Source: Ehretia macrophylla
Taxonomy: Eukaryota > Streptophyta > Magnoliopsida > Boraginales > Ehretiaceae
Direction: 5' to 3'
Length of the DNA stretch: 64,000 nucleotides
Assembly: GCA_037974665.1 (NCBI GenBank)
Contig: CM075775.1
Location: 29,393,732 to 29,457,731, forward strand
Notes under the pieces: model-generated
What the model was told of the DNA's origin: nothing
Seen by the model: the letters and a program-made list of their open reading frames with translations, nothing else
The model's database searches: none
Part shown: positions 35,950 to 48,152 of the stretch, one piece after another
Numbering within the stretch: position 1 is the stretch's first letter
Layout of the letters: each line of letters opens with the position of its first letter
Program-made: the position numbers and the translations under genes

Positions 35950-36230
35950 GAGTAAAATGCATGATACCCCTTTGTGTTATGTAAAAGTTGCACAATGAAC
36001 TCTGTGTATTAAAAATTAGCAAATACCCCTTGTGTTACATAAAAAGTTACATTAAACCCCTTGCTGTTAAAGTTTCAACTAGAATTAATTGAGAGTGTAG
36101 TACACATATGAAAAATGCATCTAGGGATGAATTAAACTTTCAAACATATATTATATTATTGAGAAGTCATAAATTTTATTGTGCAAGTTGCAACTTTAAT
36201 ATAACACAGGAGGTGTCATGCATTTTACTC
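35950..36230. mobile_element. Mutator-like MITE with a perfect 9-bp target duplication
   Basis: GAGTAAAATGCATGATACCC at the left pairs with the inverse of GTGTCATGCATTTTACTC at the right. ATTTTAAAA occurs at 35941-35949 and again at 36231-36239, the 9-bp duplication typical of Mutator-type insertions. It is 281 bp with no coding. Inside, TGCAACTTTAATATAACACA faces TGTTATGTAAAAGTTGCA, so the inverted repeat runs about 45 bp. Confidence 0.88.
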
Positions 36231-36580
36231 ATTTTAAAATTAATTATCTTATAATTCTAGCACTAGTATATGTTATAAGATGAAACACTATATTTATTAA
36301 CATATTTGGCTGGTTCACCATTTATTGATTAGAGTAAATGAGGGTCATTTATATATTGAACGGTCAATAACACATGATGAACTCTGGAATTAATGACAGA
36401 GGTACAAACTATTATTGATCCAGAAAAGCATCTATCTTGGATATGTCCATTATTTAAAGCAGCTAAAGATACTCGTCGTAGACCCACTACAAAAGAGTGA
36501 GCATCAGTGACACAATTTTCATGACAGTCTAAAAAACCGCTGCCTAATATGTGATTTATATCACTTTTCACGACGGTTTT

Positions 36581-38213
36581 TGTGATGCCCGAGAACTTCA
36601 CCATATATTTATTTACTGTTGCATCTACTATTTGCGCATTTCTTTTGTACTTTACTTATTATTTTAAGTGGCTACTATTCATTCCATTTTTTCAACTGCT
36701 TAACTACCTTGAATTAGCAATTTTTTTAAATCACATTAATTGTTTTAGGAATAAGAAAAATGTGCATTTGAGCTAAAAGCGATAGGAGCGCCCGTTTAGA
36801 AAATGTTTTACCAATCTAGTGAATAGGGTTACGTAACTAAACTAAGTGTTTTAATTAGTTAACATTGAATTGCACTTTTAGACTCATTTTAAAGCCAACT
36901 AGGCTCATTTTAGTAGTCAACTTATGCACCCAACATAACTCTAACCTAATATATACTCAACTTAACTATTTTAGCTCATAAAAACATAAAAAAAGGGATG
37001 CATAAATTACTGTTCAAAATCCGAACAGCCCTTAACAGCCACGAGGGAGATCGTTTGCTCATCAAATCTCCAATCCAAGCCTCTCCAAGCCTAGATCAAG
37101 TAGTTTAGGGTGTGTGCAAGCCTTCTAAGTGCTCCTACGTGCTTTAGGTGAGGGAGTCTTCATTCCTTTTGTGCATATTAGCTTGTTTTATTATATTATT
37201 TAATCTAAATGGATAAAGTTTATATATACTATTTTCATGCTATCTTGCGAATTACTTGAATTAGTTGCAAGGGCAATTGTTTATCTTACTATAATTGCTC
37301 TCTTTGGTTATCAAATGTGTATATGATATGTATGGGGTGAGGTTAGTCTACTTTGTTACCTCCCCACTTGATTTAAAAATGAGATTCGTGATTCGTTACT
37401 CGGGGTTGCGCAACCTTTTTGGGCATGGTAGTGTCGAGAAACATGGGCGACGTCGGGCTTGTTGTGCTCCCTTAGCTACCATGGTTTCCCAGTCACTTCT
37501 CGTTGAGGCATACTCCCCTATCCCAGAGGCGTGGTTCACATTGTTGGGGCATACGGACCTACCTCGAGAGATATGGGTCGTAGGATCGGGGTACATCTGG
37601 AGTACCCTAACTTGGAGGAGTATGGGTTTGCCGACACTTGCTTGAAGATCTTGGCTCGTGGCTCGTGATTGAAGACAAATGTAGAACCATATACTTTCTA
37701 TACATGGTTTAATACTTGTTTAATTAACTTTGTTATTTTGTGTTGTATATGTTTTATCCTTGTTGCATCTCATGAAAGCATTTCTTGGTATGTTGCATCA
37801 CCTCCCTCACTGAGTATACATGTTGTATACTTACCCTCGTTTCTAACATCTTTCAGGATCAGTGCTATCAGAGGTAGGAAAGAAGGCTCGAGAGTTTCGT
37901 GTTGATTATGCTGGCTTACGTGGATTATCATTGAATTCAGTTTTGTAATTGTAAAGTTAAGTTGGAATGTATTGATAGTTATGAATGGCTTGTAATGTTT
38001 TAATTACTTGTAATCTTTACCTTGTTGTCTGGTTGACTTGTATGCTTGTAAGGATAAAATGGATTGAGGTGATGTTTGCAGGTTTCTAGATAGTCCTATG
38101 TATAGGAAAAACTCCGTCCGTTTTCTTTAAAATTTTATGCCCGAGTTTGGATTTGGGTTGAGTATAGTTTGGTTAATAGAAGTCCCGATTCCGTGAGGGA
38201 TTGGGGCATTACA
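36581..38213 (+). repeat. 5' LTR of the LARD-like element
   Basis: This is 1633 bp long with the family palindrome GGTTGCGCAACC at 37404-37415. A donor-like AG|GTGAGGG lies at 37146-37153, and an acceptor-like TTCTAACATCTTTCAG ends at 37856. Over the first 105 bases it differs from the 3' LTR at about nine positions, so the insertion is not very recent. Confidence 0.93.
37146..37856 (+). promoter_or_regulatory. Candidate intron inside the LTR transcript
   Basis: CTTTAG|GTGAGGGAG has the look of a strong plant 5' splice site. TTCTAAC about 18 bases before TTTCAG has the look of a branch point and 3' splice site. Comparable donor-like and acceptor-like sequences occur in every LTR copy of this family, although the donor position varies. 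Splicing of a leader within the LTR is an inference from these motifs only. Confidence 0.4.
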
Positions 38214-39328
38214 GAAGTGGTATCAGAGCTTAGTTAGCTCTAAGCCGAGATAGGGTCCTCGGCCTGTCGGGTAGTAACCCTTGCGTGTGTGCTTATTAAG
38301 TGTGTGTCTTGAAAGTGTATGTCTGCATGTGTGATTGTGTGTCTTGTATTGAATGTGTGCACCTATGTGATATAGTTATGTGTTATGTGCTAAATGTATG
38401 CTAAGTAAAGTGAAGTGGCTAGTTATGCATCAAATTGACCTCGTGAATTGTTAATTGCTTGAACTGTTGCTTGTAATGTGTGCATTTGAATGTCTTGGAT
38501 TAAGTTGTGTTATGATTGACTTGATTGTCGTGCTTGAATGACTTTGATGATTACACTATTCCATAAACTCTTATATAAACATGTTTGCATAATAGTTTAA
38601 AACATATATGTGTAAATGTGATATCTTGGCATTCATACATGTCCCGTCGAATTGGTAAGAAAGACTTCGTCCCCCGCTCCCCCCCCCCCCCCCCCCCGCC
38701 TGAACGGAGGTGGTTAGTGGCTAGCCTTTCAAGTTATGTGGATTAGTAGGAATGTGAAGGGGTTGATCAGCCCTTTTATTTGGGAGTTGGTGTTGTGGGC
38801 AGAAGTCAGTTATTGAGATTTCTTCCAAGGCATTTTTCTATGCTCAATAGTCAGAAATGAATGGTTTCCCTTGGGATTTCTATATGACTGCTCTCTAAGG
38901 CATTCTCTTGGTATTTTCTTATTTAGCATTCTTCTGGTATTTTCTTATTGGCATTTCTCTAAAGACGTGGTATTTGGAATTCTATTCAGCCATATTATAC
39001 GGTATTATCTACAGTATTTATGCTCCAATCTTTTATTGGTATTTTCTAGCCACTTTTAGTTGGGATTATACTATTCTACAGTGTTCGTGCCAGCGGAATT
39101 CTTATTTGGATTTCTATGTAGCATTTCTATTGGAGCCTTTATTTGGCCTTATTACTTGGGGATTCGCTGGCAGTACTACTGGGATTTCTTAATTGGTTCT
39201 TACAAGAATTCGTATACGGTATTCTTGCTCAACAACTGATGAAGAGTAATTGAAGTTGGTTTTTAGTTGATGCAGAGTTCTCTTGGAAGAAGAATTGCGT
39301 GGACACAATTTATTTAAGGGGGAGAGGA
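38214..39328 (+). other. Internal region of the LARD-like element
   Basis: It begins with the primer binding site (38218-38229). A C run (38679-38697) interrupts the middle. From about 38800 the sequence repeats phrases built on TTTCTATTTGG / GGTATTTTCTTA. The two short open frames at 38871-39192 are rich in phenylalanine and tryptophan because of this repetition and show no retroviral domain. It ends in polypurine tract 39316-39328. Confidence 0.85.
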
Positions 39329-40148
39329 TGTGATGCCCGAGAACTTCACCATACATTTATTTACTGTTGCATCTACTATTTGTGAATTTCTTCTGTGATT
39401 TACTTGTTACTTTAAGTGGCTACTATTTATTCCATTTTTTCAACTACTTAACTACCTTGAATTAGCAATTTTTTTAAATCACATTAATTGTTTTAGGAAT
39501 GAGAAAAATGTGCATTTGAGCTAAAAGTGATAGGAGCACCCGTTTAGAAAATGTTTTACCAATCTAGTGAATAGTGTTACGTAACTAAACTAAGTGTTTT
39601 AATTAGTTAACATTGAAGTGCCAGCGGGATTCTTATTTGGATTTCTATGTAGCATTTCTATTGGAGCCTTTATTTGGCCTTATTACTTGGGGATTCGCTG
39701 GCAGTACTACTAAGATTTCTTAATTGGTTCTTACAAGAATTCGTATACGGTATTCTTGCTCAGCAACTGATGAAGAGTAATTGAAGTTGGTTTTTAGTTG
39801 ATGCAGAGTTCTCTTGGAAGAAGAATTGCGTGGACACAATTTATTTAAGGGGGAGAGGATGTGACGCCCGAGAACTTCACCATACATTTATTTACTGTTG
39901 CATCTACTATTTGCACATTTCTTCTGTAATTTACTTGTTACTTTAAGTGGCTATTATTTATTCCATTTTTTCAACTACTTAACTACCTTGAATTAGCAAT
40001 TTTTTTAAATCACATTAATTGTTTTAGGAATGAAAAAAATGTGCATTTGAGCTAAAAGTGAGAGGAGCACCCGTTTAGAAAATGTTTTACCAATCTAGTG
40101 AATAGTGTTACGTAACTAAACTAAGTGTTTTAATTAGTTAACATTGAA
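39087..40148 (+). repeat. Exact 531-bp tandem duplication across the polypurine tract and LTR start
   Basis: Unit 1 (39087-39617) and unit 2 (39618-40148) each start GTGCCAGCGG and end TTAGTTAACATTGAA. Each consists of 242-243 bases of internal sequence ending in AAGGGGGAGAGGA and the first 289 bases of the LTR. The element therefore has two polypurine tracts (39316-39328 and 39847-39859) and an extra LTR head. Confidence 0.93.
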
Positions 40149-41487
40149 TTACACTTTTAGACTCATTTTAAAGCCAACTAGGCTCATTTTAGTAGTCAAC
40201 TTATGCACCCAACATAACTCTAACCTAATATATACTCAACTTAACCATTTTAGCTCAAAAAAACACAAAAAAAAGAGATGCAGAAATTACTGTTTAAAAT
40301 TCGAACATCCCTTAGCAGCCAAAAGGGAGATCTTTTGCTCATCAAATCTCCAATCCAAGCCTCTCCATGCCTAGAGCAAGTAGTTTAGGGTGTGTATAAG
40401 CCTTCTAGGTACTCCTACGCGCTTTAGGTGAGAGAGTCTTCATTCTTTTTGTGCATATTAGCTTGTTTTATTATATGATTTAATCTAAATGGATAAAGTT
40501 TATATGTACTATTTTCATGCTATCTTGCGAATTACTTGAATTAGTTGCAAGGGTAATTGTTTATATTACTATAATTGCTCTCTTTGGTTAACAAATGTGT
40601 ATATGATATGTATGGGGTAAGGCTAGCCTACTTTGCTACCTCCCCACTTGATTTGAAAATTGTATTCGTGATTCATTACTCGGGGTTGCGCAACCTTTTC
40701 GAGCATGGTAGTGGCGAGTAACACAGGCGGCGTTGGGCTTGTCGTGCTCCCTCGGCTACCATGGTTTTCCAGTCCCTTTCTCGCTGAGGCATACTCCCCT
40801 ACCCCAGAGGCGTGGTTCATCTCGTTGGGGCATACGGACCTACCTCGGGAGATATGGGTCATAGGATCGGGGTACATCCGGAGTACCCCAACTTGGAGGA
40901 GTATGTGTTTACCGGCACTTGCTTGAAGATCTTGGCTTATGATTGAAGACAAACGTGAAATCGTATCATTTCTATACGTGGTTTAATACTTGTTTAATTA
41001 ACTTTGTTATTTTGTGTTGTATATGTTTTATCCTTTTTGCATCTCATGAATGCATTTCTTGGTATGTTGTATCACCTCTCTCACTGAGTATACATGTTGT
41101 ATACTCACCCTCGTTTTAAACACCTTTCAGGATCTGTGCTATCAGAGGTAGGAAAGAAGGCTCGAGAGTTTCGTGTTGATTATGCTGGCTTACATGGATT
41201 ATCATTGAATTCAGTTTTGTAATTGTAAAGTTAAGTTGGAATGTATTGATAGTTATGAATGGCTTGTAATGTTTTGATAACTTGTAATCTTTACCTTGTT
41301 GTCTGGTTGACTTGCATGCTTGTAAGGATGAAATGGATTGAGGTGATGTTTGCAGGTTTCTAGATAGTCCTATGTATAGAGAAAACTCAGTCCGTTTTTC
41401 CTAAAATTTTGTGCCCGAGTTTGGATTTGAGTTGAGTATAGTTTGGTTAATTGAAGTCCCGGTTCCATGAGGGATTGGGGCGTTACA
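39860..41487 (+). repeat. 3' LTR of the LARD-like element
   Basis: This is 1628 bp long, pairs with 36581-38213, and has the palindrome GGTTGCGCAACC at 40684-40695. The candidate branch-point phrase is altered (GTTTTAAACACCTTTCAG). The GTTTT target duplication follows at 41488. Confidence 0.93.
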
Positions 41488-41540
41488 GTTTTCCTTACAA
41501 TCGAACGTGGGTTCAATCCCGCGAACATTTTTCTATAGTA

Positions 41541-41570
41541 TAGGCGGCGGTTCGGATAAACCGCCGCCTA
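41541..41570. repeat. Perfect 12-bp stem hairpin
   Basis: TAGGCGGCGGTT and AACCGCCGCCTA are exact complements separated by six bases. It lies in the right part of the CACTA-like element, where such GC-rich subterminal palindromes may bind transposase. Confidence 0.85.
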
Positions 41571-41875
41571 TAATTAGTATAAAAAATATTATTTTTCTAT
41601 AGTATAGGCGGCATTTCCCAGGAACCGCTGCGAAAGGGTAATACCTTTTTTTTTTGCACATCAAGTTATAGATATGTTTTATTGTTGTTGTCATATATAT
41701 GAAGTATAAAAAATATTTTTATTTTTCTATCTTAATTTAGGTTGTAATTAATAAGTGATTAATTCTTTTTTGGAATTTTTTAATAGGCTTTCTGACAAGT
41801 ACAAAAATTAAGTTTTATATTTTCTACTAAACTTTCAACGGCAATTTCTTGCAAAAACTGCCGCTATGTCTAGTA

Positions 41876-42766
41876 TTAAAGAAAAGATCTTAGTAAACCA
41901 CGTCGTATAAATTAATATTAAAAATATCGAGATACTTAAATATGATTTTAACTTAGAATATAATACATATAACAATATAAATATTTTGTGATGAAGATTA
42001 TAGTAATTTTTTCAATTAAAGTGTTGAGTTTAAAATCAAATAAATTATCTTTTAAATATTCTTTCAAATTTATATATAGTTTCTATAATCATAAATTTTA
42101 CTAACCCATGTATCTTCTTCATTCAATCTTAATTCTTGTTTTAAATACAATTTCCCTTAACTCTTACACATTTTTTTCTCCAAATGCAGTCTTATCTATA
42201 TATTATTATTTTTAATCCAAAACGCTTTTTAGTAGTTCATATACTATTTTTTTGTTAAATTATATTCAATTTTATTAAACTATATATTGTTTATGATCTA
42301 ATTCATTTTTTTACTACGTCTTTCACTGACTCATATATATATTTCTTCTTTTAAAATTCGTCAATTATTCAATAACAAATTTCTTTAACAAACAATTCAA
42401 TTTTCATTCAAATTCAATTCAATTATCATAAGAACTTTAACTCTTATTACTTGTACTCTATTTGATTCAAATTTATATTCCCTCTAGGTAAAAGTTCACG
42501 AATTCATATGTACTTTTCATTAGAGCTATCCTATTAACTTCAATTTTTCTTTATCTATATATTATTTTTATTCAAAATCTCCAATCATTCATAACTATTT
42601 TTTTTAAAAACTCATATTGAGTTATTGTTCGAGCTCAATTATCATAATAATTTTAAATTTTCTCTATATATAAATTTTTTTGTTCATATTTGTTTTTCAT
42701 TTATTAATAACAACTTTCATTAATTCATATGCATTTTTTACATTTTTCATTAACCTATATATTATA

Positions 42767-42845
<79 letters not shown>

Positions 42846-43071
42846 ATGTTTCTAAGTTAAGTTAATTATGCCTTTTACAATAACTAAATATAATGCCTAT
42901 ATATACATTAATTTATTTTTTATTAATACTGAAATATCGAAATGACGTTAATACCCACTATTTGTTAAAATTAAAAAATAATTTTACACGTGAGGGACCT
43001 AATTGATGCAAAAATTGGGCTTGGACCTTTGGTCTAACCACGATGGTTTGCTTAGCCCTAAACTTCGTTAA
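41876..43071. other. No gene; AT-rich with a long (TA)n run
   Basis: A (TA)n tract of about 73 bases lies at 42771-42843. The low-complexity open frame covering it is not a gene. The rest shows no supported feature up to the start of the gypsy LTR. Confidence 0.5.
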
Positions 43072-43608
43072 TGTTGGGGCCAAGGCCCGCATGTAGCACC
43101 TTGAGTCGCAGCTTACTACTGAAGAAGCCCACGTGGAGGCCCTAAGCTTTACGCTAGGCCCAAAGAACGGACTATCTCATGTAGGTGACCAACAACGGAC
43201 TCGAGCACGACCCATGGCCTTGCCGGGAGCAAACAGATAAACAACCAAGAATAAGTCCTTAAAGGACTAGTCTACCGTAACAGATAAGCGACCGAGAAAG
43301 ATACCTTAAGGGACTAGACTACTGCAACGAACGACGATCGACAAGTTCGGATAGAGGCTTATCCTACGGGATAAGTAATTACTTCCTCGAAATAGTCTAC
43401 TCGAGTTGCAAGTCCTAGGAGATAAGCGACTCTCGACCTATCGCATTTGCCCAGCCCACGAGAAGCAGATGATCGACGAAGGATTTGGGATAGAGACTAC
43501 CTCTATCCTATGTGATAAGCGATTAGGTAGTCTACTGAGAGTACAAGTCCCAAGAGTCCGTGACTCTTGGCTTGACCACACCTATAAGTAGGCCATGCCT
43601 ACAAAATG
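43072..43608 (+). repeat. Gypsy 5' LTR, first part
   Basis: This is the U3-side portion of the LTR, with several ~60-bp direct repeats built on GATAAGCGA and ACTAGTCTAC phrases (43230-43540). It stops where solo LTR E begins at 43609. Confidence 0.75.
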
Positions 43609-46600
43609 TGTAACACCTGATTCCCAGTGCATGCACTTAGCATTCATGTGCATTTATGTTTGTGCATTTAATTGCTTAAATGTTTACTTTCATATAAAAT
43701 GCTAATAAGTGATTTAATGCTATTTATGTGCTAATACTTGTTTAATTGCTTTTTAATATCAAAATTTTGAGTTTGGTTATTTAAGAAAATCATAAATGAG
43801 CATTCAAAATATTTTCTTCAATGACTTTTTAGAAAAACTTGCATTTAAAGAGTTTTTAACTAATTCGAGTCCGGACTAAAAATTTTATTAACTTATTTTT
43901 TGGAAACTATATTTTTCTATTATTACTTAACTATTAAATGGCCCACGTTCACGAAAAAATCAAGTTCATTGCATCTTTGTTGTATGAATTACAAAAATAC
44001 TTTGATATTATATGAGTAGTAAAATCTATGTAATAAATATTTTGGTCTAAACTTGTTGTCTTGCATTTATTCACTAAAACTAAGCCCAAAACCCATTTTA
44101 AACCCAACAACCCAAACCCAAAATCAACCCATTAACCCATTTAAACTATCCTACACAATATATTTATAAAACAAAAAAAAAAAACCCCAATTTTCCCAAG
44201 GAGGCTCACTGCCAAGCTAAAAAAAAAAAAGGGAAGAAGAAAATCAAGGGTTTTGCTTAAATCCTCTCATCCAAGGTTTCCAAGTAGATTCTAATCCATC
44301 AAAAACATTCTCCATTTCTCCTACATCTCAAGTTTGGTGAGGGTTTTTGGAAAATTTGCATTTTTAGTTCAAATTTTCATTATGTCAAATTTTAAATATG
44401 TTTTATATGCTTCATATTACTCCTATAATTGCTATATATGGTGCCTATAGATGTAGTAGAACAAGCCACGTAGACCCGAGAAATAATGTTTCAAATTTAA
44501 TTCTAACTCTAGATATGAAATGTTGGGTGGATAAAATGGCCCCACGTTAAAATTTATCGAATTTTGAGACTGTTGATTTTCACGACCCTTTGCGTACGCA
44601 CCTTAGAATTAATGCATTTAGAGCCTTAAATACTAATTTAGTACTTGAATTAGGTCCCATAATTGTAGTTGGGGTTATCTAAATGCTTATGTTAAATAAA
44701 ACTTGGCTAAAACTAGTATTGCCTTATTGAATTAAAAAAGGGGAAAAATGAAGTTAGAGCCTTAATGCTTAGTTTTAGCTTGGTTGTTGAGTTATATGTG
44801 TTGTAGAGACTAGGATCACTTATTAGTTGCTCAAAATAAAGTGAATGTGGTATGTTTGTGTGTGGTGAACCTAAGGGGCCGAGTAGTGTTCTTGTGTATA
44901 AAGGGTGTTTATGTGGTTTCTTGAGTTATATGAGTAGTTTAGGTGCTAAATGAATGACTTGCCTAAAATTGTTCAAATGGATTACTTCACTTGCGTGTTT
45001 GGCTATCATGTGGAATTACGTAATGTATTATGCGAATGTAGATGCTAGGTAATTTGTTCAATTGTGTGTAGGATACATGTTTGCTAAAAGTTTTAAGAGA
45101 GGAATAGAAATGCTTTGCATGCTAGTATATTGCTTGTAGTAGTTTAGTGCATGGAAATATCTAGAACAAAAGCTGCAAATTCGGACAGTCCACTGTCCCT
45201 GCCTTTCGAATCTCTTTTGACCTATTAAACGTGCTCAAAACTTAACAAAATTTATATAGCAGCTAGATTAGGCAGTTTAGAGCAAATGTTGATTTCTAGG
45301 GCTAAGGCTAATTCTAACGTTGTAGCCCTCTGATCATATAATTTCTGAAATGTAGCCTGAATCTCGCTAGAACTGACCAGTTATGCGCAGTTGCACGAAA
45401 ATAGCTATAACTTGAGAAATATAGCTCCGAATTAGGATATGTTTGAGGCTAAAGTTATCTAAACTCGAAGAGCTACGTTTATATATAAAAATCCAAAACT
45501 TTGAGGATCATTATCATGGGTAACCGAACTGATTAAGTTAGGGTTCTGTTAGAGGAATGGAAAAAGTATATGCTTTTGTGAAGTTCTACCTTGATTTGCT
45601 TGGAGTATGGGGTTATTTGAACTAATTGATGGTTATAAGGTGTCTATCGAGTTATATTATGTGTTAAATAAATGAGTTGATTAGTATTTGTGAGATTTAA
45701 TTGCCACGAGCTTATAATATTAGTCTTATAAGAACCTTGTTTGAATTGGTATGTAGGCATCTCCGTGGTTAATTGAGTTGATTCATTGAATTAGATTAAA
45801 CTCTAAATATTGCAGTAAGTGTTGTGCCATAATCGAATAGGATTATAATAAATTGGGGAGTTAGCTTAAGTAGATAAAAGTTAATATTTGTTGTAGTTAA
45901 AATAATTGAAGTATTTTGCATGCTAATGAACATTGAATCAAGTCTAGTTGCCCCTCATGATGTTAATGAATATTTTCAAGCTTGCCTTTAAGTCTATGTG
46001 TAAAACTAGTTAGTTATTTGCATGTTGAGTTTAAATGGATTAAAGCTATATGCTGGATATGCTTCAAATTGTGCCAAAGGACAAAGGGAATAAGTGTCAA
46101 AATTTACCCTAATGTTGAAAATATCTTGGAATACTACTTTTCATGTTGTTCTATTGATTATCGGGTTGCTTGTATGTGACTTTGCATGATTATCAAATGT
46201 TATGTTGTTATTTATTATAAAGTGTATAGTTGTGTTGTGTTGAACTAAATTACGAATCCTGTGTGAATTATTAGGTTTGAGCATAGGGGAAAAGATTGGG
46301 AGAGTTCATGGCTTCTAGAGGTGAGGGAGTCTTCATTCATTTTGTGCATTTTAGCTTATTTATTGTTTTTAGATTGTATGATTTAGTTAAAATTGATAAA
46401 GCTTATATGTATTATTTTACTTGTTATCTTGAGTCTTTTCATGTTATTTGTAATTAACTGCGAGAGCGGCCTACTTTGTCGTTCCTCTTATGTGGTATTT
46501 GATATACTTGACTCTCGTGCTCTTGACTCGGGGTTGCGCAACCTTTTTGGACATGGTAGCGTTGAGAAACATGGGCGACATTAGGCTTGCCATACTCCCT

Positions 46601-47548
46601 CGATTATCATGGTGCTTATTCCCTTTCTCTCGCTGAGTATACTCCACTACCCCAGAGGCATGGTTCACCTGTTGGGCATATGGACCTACCTCAAGAGAAA
46701 GGGTCGTAGGATCGGGGTACATCCAGAGTATCCCATTTTTTGAGGAATAAGGGGTTTGTCGGCACTTGCTTGAAGATCTTGGCTAGTGGCTCGTGGCTCG
46801 TGATTGAAGACAAAGTGGAACCGTATCCTTTTATAAAGTGTTTAATTACTTGTTTCAATAGCTTGTTTATTTGTGATATTTATGTGTTATCTTGTGCATT
46901 TCATGAAAATATTTCCTCGGTATGCTGCATCACCTCCCTCACTGAGTATACCAGTTGTATACTCACCCTCGTTTCTAGCACCTTTGAGGTTCAGCACCTT
47001 CGCAAGGTGATACAAGGAAAGCTTGAGAGTTACTGTGTTTGTTTGTGTTGGATTCTATTATTAGTACTTGTGAATCCATGTGAATTAGTAAAGTGGTTTT
47101 TATTTGATTTGTAGGTGGTCTGTAATAGCTTAATGTACTACGTTATTATTTAATGGTCGTGCAAGCTTGCTTGGGTTAATGGAGTTAATAGGCTGGATTA
47201 ATAGACAAGACAATTGAAGAGATAAATTTAGAATGGTATGATAAGTGACTTTATAACATAGTATTTTAATATTTGAGGCCTATGCATGCGTGTGTACCTA
47301 TTTTATTGAGTCTAAGGCTTGGATGGCCTTGAGACGGGGCATAGCTTAATGGTTGAAGTTGGAGTATATGAGAATGTTGGATTATGATTTTGTAGTTGTA
47401 TTCTGTTATTCGCAGGTTATTGGATATTCCCTTAAACATGGGAGACTCCATCTGTTTTCCCCTAAATTTCATGCCCAGGGTTTGGATTTGGGTTGAGAAT
47501 AGCATGGCTAATAAAAGTCCCGGTTCCGTGAGAGATCGGGGCGCTACA
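43609..47548 (+). mobile_element. Solo LTR E nested in the gypsy 5' LTR
   Basis: It starts TGTAACACCTGATTCC and ends GATCGGGGCGCTACA, 3940 bp in all. The family core with palindrome GGTTGCGCAACC lies at 46532-46543. A TATA-like TATTTATAAAA (44160), a leader-like stretch, GGTGAGGG at 44336 and again at 46320, and a degraded acceptor (TTTGAG instead of TTTCAG, near 46988) are visible. The flanking five bases, AAATG and CAAGG, match at three positions only, so the duplication has decayed or was lost by recombination. The open frames 46740-47114 and 47266-47565 are shared LTR sequence, not genes. Confidence 0.85.
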
Positions 47549-47837
47549 CAAGGAGAGGGCATCAAATACTAGCCCTACTAGCATTACTTTCCCTCTCCCC
47601 CTCTACATCTCCATGGCCTACACTCCTAATATCGACGCCGATACTACGGTAGTCTCTACCTTTCCCTTCCTATTTTCCTCATTTTATTATCCTTTCCCAT
47701 AACTTACTGACTTGAGCGTCGGAGTGTCTTCGACCGGCACCACACCAGTGTTCCAAGACTTATACCGTTTTCTCACCTTCTGTCATTGCAGGTTGCAGGT
47801 GACCCAAAATTCGTAATTCTAGATTTTGGCATCTACA
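47549..47837 (+). repeat. Gypsy 5' LTR, second part
   Basis: This is the continuation of the LTR after the E insertion, ending TTTTGGCATCTACA immediately before the primer-site region at 47838. The LTR would be about 826 bp without E. Confidence 0.75.
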
Positions 47838-48152
47838 ATTTGGCGCCCACCGTGGGGCCTTAGCAACTTAGCTACTCGAGTAGAGGGCTACGAGCCTTTG
47901 GTAATTTCTACTTGGTACGAAAGCAATGACCAAAACGAGCATTCAAACCAATCTTCAAGCACAGATGGAGGCCTTGATGGCCGAGATGGAAGCTTGCAAG
48001 GACAAATGAAATAGCTTGAGGCGGAAAACATTGTGTCCGCCAGGAAAATATCAAGCTAGAGGAAAGGGTCAAGACCCTTACAGCATCGGCTACCCCACTT
48101 AACCTTAGAAAGCCAATCGCCCACGGACAGTCGGTGGCGCCCATGCAATCCC

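Larger units (their letters stand above)
36581..41487 (+). mobile_element. Non-coding LTR retrotransposon (LARD-like) of the long-LTR gypsy family
   Basis: The 5' LTR 36581-38213 and the 3' LTR 39860-41487 share TGTGAYGCCCGAGAACTTC and GGGGCRTTACA ends. GTTTT flanks the element on both sides (36576-36580 and 41488-41492). After the 5' LTR comes TGGTATCAGAGC (38218-38229), an exact initiator-Met primer site. AAGGGGGAGAGGA, a polypurine tract, precedes the 3' LTR. The 1.1-kb inside has no gag or pol motif, so movement would depend on proteins from elsewhere. Terminal sequence, primer site and long LTRs resemble plant chromoviruses of the Tekay/Del type, which is an inference. These LTRs are about 1.63 kb, half the length of the family's solo LTRs. 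Confidence 0.93.
36485..41875. mobile_element. Small CACTA-like element split by the LARD-type insertion
   Basis: CACTACAAAAGAGTG at 36485 resembles the conserved start of plant CACTA elements. Within the next 60 bases AACCGCTGCC appears, and after the insertion there are related phrases: AGGCGGCGGTT with its inverse (41541-41570), AACCGCTGCG, and AACTGCCGCTATG just before TAGTA at 41871-41875. GC-rich subterminal repeats of this kind are normal for CACTA ends. Without the LTR element it would be about 480 bp and non-autonomous. The 3-bp flanks do not match, so the right boundary is tentative. Confidence 0.5.

Noticed and set aside
42680..42865. Open frame with an isoleucine-tyrosine run
   Set aside because: It is a translation of the (TA)n repeat.
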